The position numbers and the translations under genes are program-made. Source: Eubacterium sp. (lineage in GTDB: Bacteria; Bacillota_A; Clostridia; Lachnospirales; Lachnospiraceae). From it: a DNA stretch of 12,689 nucleotides. A model generated the notes under the pieces. That model was not told the origin of the DNA and did no database searches. It saw nothing but the letters and a program-made list of their open reading frames with translations. Location: positions 1 through 12,689 of the forward strand of contig JAMPGN010000123.1 of assembly GCA_023663915.1 (NCBI GenBank), in the 5' to 3' direction. This document shows, piece after piece, positions 6,342 to 12,689 of the stretch; within the stretch, counting starts at the first letter, position 1, and each line of letters begins with the position of its first letter.

Positions 6342-7682
6342 TTATGAAAAGGTGTCAATTTTTGCACTCATACCATTCTGCGTCCGGATGATTACCTTGC
6401 AATCTTCCAGCATATTCTCCCGCATTTTGGAAAAATACACAATTCGTATTCCCCTATGTATCAACTGCATGAAATAAGACTGGAGCGCCGGTATTTCATC
6501 CATACTGATTCCCTGATAGGGCAATTCCAATATGATAACTTCCGGTTTCAAAATCTCCAATCTTGCGATAGATAATATTTTTCTCTGTAGAGCAGACAAC
6601 TCCCGAACGGAAACCTCCTCGATCTTCCAATTCTGCTCTCTGGCAAAGATCTCCTCCACTTTCTTCTGCAGCCGCTTCTTCACAATCCCCGTATGGGTAT
6701 ACGTCACTCTTTCACGGGCAGCGATCGTCAGATTCTCGCCAATACTGAGATTTTCAAAAAGCATATCCTGGCTATTTCTCGGAACAACCGCTGTTTTCCC
6801 AAGACAACTGACGCCGGAATCCGGAACGGAGGCCCTGATATATTCATCCCAGATCTGAGGATTATAGCGTTGTACACATTTTAAATACGACCAAAAATCA
6901 TATTTCAAATCACATTCATAATCGTACAAACCGATAAAATATCGTTCCGTCCCGGTCCGAACCCTTTGTGTCTGAAAAAAATTTCCAAACTTCAATTTCT
7001 CACGCACCTGGTCGGGAACCACCGTCCATTCTTTTAGCGCCTTACCCTGATGAAGAAATTGTGTCCGTGTTGCAAATTCCGAAAGAAACGTATAACAGGA
7101 GGACAGAATTAGAAAGGTCATGCCGCCTTCATGCAGTTTCCGGATCATATTCCACAATTCTTCTCCGATTTTTCCTTCGACAACTTCTCTGCCAACATTA
7201 ATCAGAACCAGATCCATATGCAAAAGTCTTGCCTTGAGGAGACCTAACTTTTTCCGCTCGATACCTTTACCTAACATCCATACGGGTGTATCGGGGTCCA
7301 AAGGAACCTGTTCCCTGGTGAAGTAACTCTTCATCTGAGCATCTATTTTCTTCTTGGAAAACAGATGCCAGAATGGTTTCATCGGCATAATATTCTCCGC
7401 AATCGTCGCATTTTCCATATATTCATCGGCAAATGAGACTGCGTAAATCCCCTTCTCCATCGCATAAGCGCTGTCATATTCCGTAAGCGGTATCTCCGAT
7501 TCATGGACATAAATCTTTCCTTCATCCGCCTGCAGATTCCCGGCAAGGATATCATTCAGACAGTCCAGGCTTTGATCCAGAAGACACTGTATATAAACAA
7601 TCTCTCCCTGATGAATCGAAAGATCATATCCGTTCAGCAGTTGTCCACATCGTATATTTTCCACCCTCAAAATTTCCCTCAT
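6342..7682 (-). CDS. RbsA-like tandem ABC protein with dead ATP sites (pseudo-ATPase)
   Basis: 446 aa, two degenerate RbsA-like halves. In the first half, G26-G48 aligns base for base in length with the Walker A region of RbsA (GEIV...ILAG), but the P-loop GENGAGKST is replaced by CLLDQSLDC: no glycines, lysine or serine. NATIAENIM (91-99) matches the SVAENI block after the Q-loop. The Walker B Asp-Glu is replaced by Asn162-Val163. In the second half, VVPRNSQDMLFENLSIGENL (299-318) matches VPEDRK...NMSVRENI, the signature LSGGNQQ is LSALQRK (362-368) and Walker B reads IILELPYQG, with Glu for Asp and Leu for Glu. ATP hydrolysis is therefore not expected. The frame is open over its full length. 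Its ATG overlaps the kinase stop (ATGA, 7679-7682), so the two are probably co-translated. A role in signalling or as a partner of the permease is inferred. Confidence 0.75.
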   Translation of the reverse strand: MREILRVENIRCGQLLNGYDLSIHQGEIVYIQCLLDQSLDCLNDILAGNLQADEGKIYVHESEIPLTEYDSAYAMEKGIYAVSFADEYMENATIAENIMPMKPFWHLFSKKKIDAQMKSYFTREQVPLDPDTPVWMLGKGIERKKLGLLKARLLHMDLVLINVGREVVEGKIGEELWNMIRKLHEGGMTFLILSSCYTFLSEFATRTQFLHQGKALKEWTVVPDQVREKLKFGNFFQTQRVRTGTERYFIGLYDYECDLKYDFWSYLKCVQRYNPQIWDEYIRASVPDSGVSCLGKTAVVPRNSQDMLFENLSIGENLTIAARERVTYTHTGIVKKRLQKKVEEIFAREQNWKIEEVSVRELSALQRKILSIARLEILKPEVIILELPYQGISMDEIPALQSYFMQLIHRGIRIVYFSKMRENMLEDCKVIIRTQNGMSAKIDTFS

Positions 7683-8626
7683 GACTGCTTATCCAATCCC
7701 TCCTCATATCGGATTCTCGTAAAATCATCAATCCGCGGAATGGAAACCACCGCATCGGTCCCTTCACCCACCATAGACCGATAGCGGATGCCGTACTCAT
7801 CTCCAAATGTAATCTTAATTCGTGCATTCACATTCGTAACCGCAATACTGTTATGACTGCCCTTTCCTTTCCGGCTTCCTGCAAACAACATCTGTTCCAT
7901 TCTCCGATTCATTTCATCAAGCTGCGCGATATCCATACCGACTCCGTTATCCGAAATAATGATTGTCACCTTTTTCTCAGTCGCATACATACGGACGGTC
8001 AGCATCCCCTTGCGGCTGACTTTCTCCAAACCGTGAATCATTGCATTTTCCACCAACGGCTGTAAAGTCATTTTCGGAATATAGAAATCATAAATGTTCT
8101 CGTTCTCGATCTCCACTTCCATGTCAAACCGATCTTCAAAACGATATTTCTGGATATAATAGTAGTCCAAGATATGGTTTATCTCCTCACGAATCTGCAC
8201 CAATCCTTCCTCGTGACTGATACAATAACGGAAGAATTTCGACAGTACTTCCGTCATGGAAGCAATCTCCCGGTTGCCGTCCAGAAGAGCCTTGCTGCGG
8301 ATACTATCCAGCGTGTTATACAGGAAATGGGGATTGATCTGGCTTTGCAGCGTGTAGAGTTCTACGCGTTTTTTCATGATTTCAAGTTTTTGCGCTTCCT
8401 CTTCATTCCAAGCAACATCCCGTCCCTCTCTCTTTTTCTTCTCCTGAAACATAAATTCCATAATACGTTTCTGCCGATACGATGTTATCAGTAAATAAAT
8501 CAGACACAGACTGTCAAGCAACCACAATACCCCTGTCAGCCAAGCCTTACCCACGCAAAATACCATCAAGAAAGAGACTATATACAATATTATGGTTATC
8601 CATACCGCCGCAAGAAACCTTTTCAT
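7679..8626 (-). CDS. YesM/LytS-family sensor histidine kinase without sensor domain
   Basis: 315 aa. Two membrane helices (about 4-25 and 32-50) are joined by only about six residues, so almost nothing faces outside. A short helical linker leads to the His_kinase domain with QINPHFLYN, phospho-acceptor His100. The ATP-binding domain has the N box (LQPLVENAMIHG, Asn194), the G1 box (SDNGVGM, 226-231) and a variant G2 box (SHNSIAVTN). It should autophosphorylate and pass the phosphate to the response regulator encoded 44 bases upstream. Family members usually carry a large extracellular domain or work with a separate binding protein, as in XylFII-LytS of Clostridium beijerinckii. Lacking such a domain, this kinase probably takes its signal from a partner, perhaps the overlapping pseudo-ATPase. 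The ribosome site is moderate (AAAGG, 10 bases from the ATG). Confidence 0.92.
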   Translation of the reverse strand: MKRFLAAVWITIILYIVSFLMVFCVGKAWLTGVLWLLDSLCLIYLLITSYRQKRIMEFMFQEKKKREGRDVAWNEEEAQKLEIMKKRVELYTLQSQINPHFLYNTLDSIRSKALLDGNREIASMTEVLSKFFRYCISHEEGLVQIREEINHILDYYYIQKYRFEDRFDMEVEIENENIYDFYIPKMTLQPLVENAMIHGLEKVSRKGMLTVRMYATEKKVTIIISDNGVGMDIAQLDEMNRRMEQMLFAGSRKGKGSHNSIAVTNVNARIKITFGDEYGIRYRSMVGEGTDAVVSIPRIDDFTRIRYEEGLDKQS

Positions 8627-8670
8627 ATGGAACGCTCTGCCTTTCTTTTATCTCCAATAAATATCGTTCG

Positions 8671-10281
8671 TCAACCGTATATTTTCCGGTATTCCGTGGG
8701 TTTGATTCCTGTATTCTTCTTAAACAGTTTGGAATAATACTTCTCATCGGGATATCCTACCGCTACGGCAATTTCCTTAATTGTAAGCGTAGTGTCCGCC
8801 AACAATTTCTCCGATTCTTCCAGACGCACCTGCGTTAAGTACTCGGCAAACCCAATACCCAGTTCTTCCTTAAAAAGTTTGCTCAGATACGTAGTGGAAA
8901 TGTTGCTTTTCTCTGCAACCTCTTCCTGAGAGATCGGTTTTGCGTAATTTTCACGAATATAACAGACTGCCTCACTGATCGGCTTTCCGATTTTTTTATT
9001 GATCTTCTTCTGTTCTTCCTGCATGTAGTCATCCAATTTCCCATACAGATTCTTAAGGAGCTGTAAGAAATTCTTTGCTTCCAAGTATGCATAATTGCAG
9101 TTGACCGTCATCTGCAAACTGCATTCTGGTATGACATGGCTGCGCACAATGTCTACGATCCTGCGGAAGATCTCTGCAAAATCACCGGGATAACCGTTCG
9201 TATAAGTGCCTGCTTTAACCGACAAACGATGGAATATTTCTCCCAATTCTTCCCTTCTCAAGTACTTGATGCAGTTCTTCAAATTTTCCTGCTCCTCAAA
9301 ATCCATCACGTTCCGGATATCTATACGTTTCAGTCCAGAAATCTGCGTGTAATCTAGCACGCCGCTCCGCATAGCTATGAACCTTCCCCACTCTGCCGCT
9401 TCCGCCTCCGAAAAAGCCTGCCATAATTCCCTAATGTTGTTTTTGACACTGCTGACACCGATGTTCCAGATAAAATCCCCGTAAATTTCTCCCATATCAC
9501 GAACGCCATAGTAGAGTGCGGAAATCATCTCCCTGATCTGCTTTTTATCTTCCGGTGCATAATTCAACACAATAATACAGCCACGGTAAGTAATATGATA
9601 ATAATAGATGCTCCACCCATCAAAATACTTACAGATCAGACGTTCCATCTCATCTTCAAAGAAAGAATTTTGCTGCGCAAAGATACCACTCATATTCGAG
9701 GAAACCATCATTACCTGATAGCATTCTTTCTCAAACTCCGTATGATATTCCGTGTTACAAATTTCACGTGTGGCGGTGTTTGCAACCGCCTTTGCCTGTC
9801 GATCTAGCGACGTAAAATCTGACCAGAACTGCTCCATTCTTTCACGGTTCTGTTGTGCCCTGATTCTGGATAGTTCTTCTCTGTCATCCCGTTCCTCCCT
9901 GATCTGGGCAATCTGCCGGCAAACTTTTTCCAGTGTCTTGTTCAACTGTTCCTCATCGATTGGTTTCAAGAGATAATCTACGACATTCAAGGCGATTGCA
10001 CTCCGTGCATATTCAAAATGACGGTATCCGCTGATTAAGATAAACAGACTCCCTATCCCCTCTTTTCGCGTCGCCTCAATCAGCTCGATTCCGTCCAGAT
10101 CCGGCATCTGAATATCCGACAGCACAAAATCCGGACGGTTTTTCTTAATGCTCTCCAGCGTGCTTTTGCCGTCATAGCACTCATCGATGATCTCTATTCC
10201 ATATTTGTCCCAATGTCCCAATAGTCTGATTAGTTTCAAAATCTTTGGTTCATCATCCGCTATGATCACTCTGTAACTCAT
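8671..10281 (-). CDS. YesN-family response regulator with AraC DNA-binding domain
   Basis: 536 aa. The N-terminal receiver domain (1-~120) has the acidic pair Asp9-Asp10, phospho-acceptor Asp56 (LSDIQMPD), Ser84 (ILISGYRHF) and Lys106 (LLKPIDE). A charged, probably coiled-coil helix follows (110-150), then a long middle region of about 280 residues with no motif I recognise, typical of YesN proteins. The last ~100 residues are an AraC-type double helix-turn-helix (ISQEEVAEKSNISTTYLSKL and TIKEIAVAVGYPDEKYYSKL). It should be phosphorylated by the adjacent kinase and activate promoters of the sugar locus. Its AGGGA ribosome site overlaps the stop of the phosphorylase gene, and the two genes are 10 bases apart, so they are on one mRNA. 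Confidence 0.93.
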   Translation of the reverse strand: MSYRVIIADDEPKILKLIRLLGHWDKYGIEIIDECYDGKSTLESIKKNRPDFVLSDIQMPDLDGIELIEATRKEGIGSLFILISGYRHFEYARSAIALNVVDYLLKPIDEEQLNKTLEKVCRQIAQIREERDDREELSRIRAQQNRERMEQFWSDFTSLDRQAKAVANTATREICNTEYHTEFEKECYQVMMVSSNMSGIFAQQNSFFEDEMERLICKYFDGWSIYYYHITYRGCIIVLNYAPEDKKQIREMISALYYGVRDMGEIYGDFIWNIGVSSVKNNIRELWQAFSEAEAAEWGRFIAMRSGVLDYTQISGLKRIDIRNVMDFEEQENLKNCIKYLRREELGEIFHRLSVKAGTYTNGYPGDFAEIFRRIVDIVRSHVIPECSLQMTVNCNYAYLEAKNFLQLLKNLYGKLDDYMQEEQKKINKKIGKPISEAVCYIRENYAKPISQEEVAEKSNISTTYLSKLFKEELGIGFAEYLTQVRLEESEKLLADTTLTIKEIAVAVGYPDEKYYSKLFKKNTGIKPTEYRKIYG

Positions 10282-10291
10282 GTCTGTATCC

Positions 10292-12595
10292 CTACACTTT
10301 CAGTTCTTTCCCATTTACAGACAAACTGACTTTCTTCCTGCCTGTCAGATTCCGCACATCAACTTTATCCTTTGTGACAACAATGCTCAGTTTTTCCCCT
10401 TTCCAATATAACGTGAATGCAAGTTCATCCCAATTCTTCGGAAGTCTTGGATGGATACGCAGTTTTCCGTTCAACATACGCACGCCGCCAAATCCATAGA
10501 CAACACACTGCCATACGCCACCGAAGGATGCCGCATGGATACCTGCATTGGAAGTTCCCATATATGGACCTAAATCGATCGTTGCTGCCTTCCGGAACAA
10601 ATCGTATGCCATATCATCATCACCCATATCTGCCGCCTGCACGGAATGCGTGGAAAGGGATAAGGAACTGTCATGCAGTGTCCTTTCAACATAGTAGTTC
10701 CAGCTTGCCCTCTTAACCTCCGGCGTAAACCAGTCTTCCATCAGATAGAACAATACCAGACAGTCCGCCTGTTTGCAGACTTGAATGTTCTGAATCTGAT
10801 CCAAATTATAATCCTTCATGATTCCGCCGACAAAATCCTGCTGCTTATACTTGGTCAGATCAATATACTGCCCCTTCATGAAACGGTCATCCATGGGCAG
10901 AATGCCTTCCTCCGTAGGCTGCGGCAAATAAATTTTTTCCATCCCATCCTTCCATTTCAGGTAATTTTCATCCAGACCTAATTTTATATCAAGACGCTCA
11001 AAAAGCTCCGGTTTCTCACTCCGCAGCATTTCATAATACTCTATAGCTTTCCCTAAATTCCACGCCGCCATATAATTTGTAAATGCATTGTCGTTTACAT
11101 GTTCATGGTACTCATCCGGTCCAACCACGTCATTGATATGGTAAAGCCCGTCCTCCTGCGTTTCCAGACGGGAACTCCAGAAAATTGCCGTGTCCATAAT
11201 CAACTCATATCCATACTTTTCCATGAAATCCGTATCACCGGTAATCACTCCATACTGCCATACGCCAAAAGCCACATCCGCAGAAATATGCTGTTCAATA
11301 ATACCGGACCAGACTTTGATCGGTTTGCCAGTAATAATATCTACATCCATATATAGCGGGCAGGTTTCGCCATCGTCCAGCCATGCCGACTCCCATGGAA
11401 ACATAGCGCCCTTATAACCGTTTTCTTTTGCCTTGCGGTGAGCGCCGGGCAGCGAAAGATAACGGTATTCCTCCAATTTTCGCGCTGCCTCCGGATCGGT
11501 AAACATATAGTAAGGAAGCAGAAAAATCTCGGTATCCCAGAAACAGTGTCCTTTGTATCCCTCACCCGAAAGACCTTTTGCTCCAATATTCATACGATTG
11601 TCATGCTTTGGCAAAAACAGCCGCATCTGGTACTGGGCATAACGCAGGGCAAAAAGATCAAATTCACTTTCCTTATCTCCTTTGATCATAATGGGTGCAT
11701 TGTTCCAAACTTCCTTCTGCCATTCTATGGCAGATTCCTCCATCATGGCATCATAGCCGATACTTTCCAATACTTTTAAATCTTTCAATGATTTTTCCTG
11801 CAGTGCGGCTACACTCAAACCATCTGCGTCAAAGTCACGGGTCGTCCGAACATTTACCAGTTTTTCCATCACAAATATCTCACCGGCGTTCAGTTCGATC
11901 TGATAATCGGCATATAAATACCGGCGTTCGATATTGACATCTGTTTCCAGCGAAACCAATTTTCCGTCCTTCTCAAAGCTATGTACCGCATTTAAAACAA
12001 AATCAATCTTGCTTTGTGTTGTCCGTTCCACAAACTGAAGATATTTTTTTTCATAAAAGCGTTTCTCTACTTCCGAAAAGTGCTGGCTTCCGGTATTGCT
12101 GACGCGGGCGTCAATCCCGGAACGGATCTTTAAAGTGACTGGATTACCTTCCGCTTCCACTGTGATCTTCAATCCGATATCATGCAGACGCTTAAGGGAT
12201 ACTACTCTTCGGAAGGTAATTTTGACTTTCTTTCCATTTGGCGCAATCCAGTGTACAATGCGGGTGAGTTCCCCTGTCTTAATATTCAATTCACGGCGAT
12301 ATCCTTGGTAACTGCCTTCCATCAAATTGAAACGCTGTCTGTCAATCCACAATTCTACAGCCGTAACATCAGCAGCATTGGGGAGTTCTGTCACTTCTTC
12401 TGCATCAAACTTATTGAATGTACCGTTGACCAGCAAATCCCTGATTTCCCCCACATAGCGTTCTTCTGTCGCTGCCCGCAGCCCCAGATACCCGTTTCCC
12501 TGCGCCATGACAGCCTCACATTTTCCAAGCCATGCAGGATCAAAACGGTCTTCCGCAAGAATCCAGTCATTTATTTTTTCATAATTCATTCCCAT
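10292..12595 (-). CDS. GH65 alpha-disaccharide phosphorylase (kojibiose/nigerose-like)
   Basis: 767 aa, cytoplasmic, no signal peptide. GH65 phosphorylases split alpha-linked glucosides with phosphate, inverting the linkage to give beta-glucose 1-phosphate. The layout is an N-terminal beta-sandwich (~1-270), a helical linker, an (alpha/alpha)6 catalytic barrel (~310-690) and a short C-terminal beta domain. The general acid is Glu495 in GPDEYHEHVNDN, and the phosphate-site segment is SLSLSTHSVQAA. The barrel motifs GEGYKGHCFWDTE, GAMFPWESAW and IEQHISADVAF resemble kojibiose/nigerose/trehalose phosphorylases more than maltose phosphorylase, but the linkage cannot be fixed by eye. A GTG at 12607 is in frame, but it overlaps the GTGGAGG ribosome site. 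The ATG at 12595 is 5 bases from GGAGG, and the ATG at 12589 is the alternative. It is the first gene seen of the locus; its promoter may lie outside the window. Confidence 0.93.
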   Translation of the reverse strand: MGMNYEKINDWILAEDRFDPAWLGKCEAVMAQGNGYLGLRAATEERYVGEIRDLLVNGTFNKFDAEEVTELPNAADVTAVELWIDRQRFNLMEGSYQGYRRELNIKTGELTRIVHWIAPNGKKVKITFRRVVSLKRLHDIGLKITVEAEGNPVTLKIRSGIDARVSNTGSQHFSEVEKRFYEKKYLQFVERTTQSKIDFVLNAVHSFEKDGKLVSLETDVNIERRYLYADYQIELNAGEIFVMEKLVNVRTTRDFDADGLSVAALQEKSLKDLKVLESIGYDAMMEESAIEWQKEVWNNAPIMIKGDKESEFDLFALRYAQYQMRLFLPKHDNRMNIGAKGLSGEGYKGHCFWDTEIFLLPYYMFTDPEAARKLEEYRYLSLPGAHRKAKENGYKGAMFPWESAWLDDGETCPLYMDVDIITGKPIKVWSGIIEQHISADVAFGVWQYGVITGDTDFMEKYGYELIMDTAIFWSSRLETQEDGLYHINDVVGPDEYHEHVNDNAFTNYMAAWNLGKAIEYYEMLRSEKPELFERLDIKLGLDENYLKWKDGMEKIYLPQPTEEGILPMDDRFMKGQYIDLTKYKQQDFVGGIMKDYNLDQIQNIQVCKQADCLVLFYLMEDWFTPEVKRASWNYYVERTLHDSSLSLSTHSVQAADMGDDDMAYDLFRKAATIDLGPYMGTSNAGIHAASFGGVWQCVVYGFGGVRMLNGKLRIHPRLPKNWDELAFTLYWKGEKLSIVVTKDKVDVRNLTGRKKVSLSVNGKELKV

Positions 12596-12610
12596 TTTTG
12601 CCTCCACTCC

Positions 12611-12689
12611 GAAGCGTTGTACGCTGAGGAACGCGAGCAGAATCTCAAATTCTGCTCTGCGATCAAGAGAATTTGTGACGCTTCTGCAC
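12611..12689. repeat. Nested inverted repeats upstream of the phosphorylase, cut by the window end
   Basis: GAGCAGAAT (12635-12643) and ATTCTGCTC (12649-12657) form a perfect 9-bp stem with a 5-base loop, extended by CGC/GCG across one bulged base. An outer pair, GAAGCGT (12611-12617) and ACGCTTC (12678-12684), encloses it, and GCGT-TGT-ACGC (12614-12624) makes a third small hairpin. It lies directly before the ribosome site. It could be an intergenic repeat element or a structured leader or attenuator for the operon. No clean T-run follows on the minus strand. Confidence 0.45.

Noticed and set aside
5613..6347. 244-codon plus-strand open frame
   Set aside because: It lies antisense to the ATPase and lipoprotein remnants, has no ribosome site or recognisable domain, and is low-complexity His/Pro/Leu-rich.
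12596..12607. GTG start four codons upstream for the phosphorylase
   Set aside because: The GTG is part of the GTGGAGG ribosome site itself.
1..12689. CRISPR arrays, tRNA or rRNA genes, insertion sequences with transposase, prophage genes
   Set aside because: No regularly spaced repeats, cloverleaf patterns, transposase or phage proteins were seen on either strand.

Overview
The window looks like chromosomal DNA of an anaerobic Firmicute, most likely a gut-type member of the Lachnospiraceae (Clostridia). The support is strong GGAGG ribosome binding sites, YesM/YesN-type two-component genes, an RbsABC-type (CUT2) sugar transporter, a DUF4143-type AAA ATPase, a GH65 phosphorylase, and lipoproteins with Asp/Glu/Ser/Thr/Ala-rich linkers. 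The genus cannot be named from this sequence alone. Nearly everything is read from the minus strand; one lipoprotein gene is read from the plus strand.

Left part (1-4500), single genes: a possible frameshifted C-terminal remnant (1-81); a REP-like hairpin (86-149); a membrane diguanylate cyclase with a degenerate GGDEF domain in front of an active one (216-1712); an AAA ATPase gene that has lost its middle by an in-frame deletion (1793-2461); a region with two copies of a GCGG-TTAT-CCGC hairpin, one inside the likely mscL terminator; mscL with a C-terminal zinc ribbon (2609-3046); and a divergent lipoprotein gene of unknown function with a clear promoter (3319-4434).

Right part (4537-12595), a sugar locus on the minus strand, in transcription order: GH65 disaccharide phosphorylase; YesN-type AraC response regulator; YesM/LytS-type histidine kinase with no extracellular sensor domain; an RbsA-like tandem ABC protein that has lost both Walker A motifs and the other catalytic motifs (a pseudo-ATPase), starting inside the kinase stop codon; then a sugar ABC transporter. 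The transporter is broken. The first ~65 codons of the substrate-binding lipoprotein are joined out of frame to the last ~180 codons of the RbsA-type ATPase, so the rest of the binding protein and most of the ATPase (about 2 kb by family length) are missing. The RbsC-type permease gene is intact.

How it may fit together (inference): the kinase and pseudo-ATPase, joined by an ATGA overlap, look like a sensing unit that reports transporter state to the response regulator, which would then control the locus. The phosphorylase would split an imported alpha-glucoside with phosphate. The two internal deletions mean the window comes either from a strain that has lost this uptake system or from an assembly that collapsed there. 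The most unusual component is the catalytically dead RbsA homologue built into a two-component operon.
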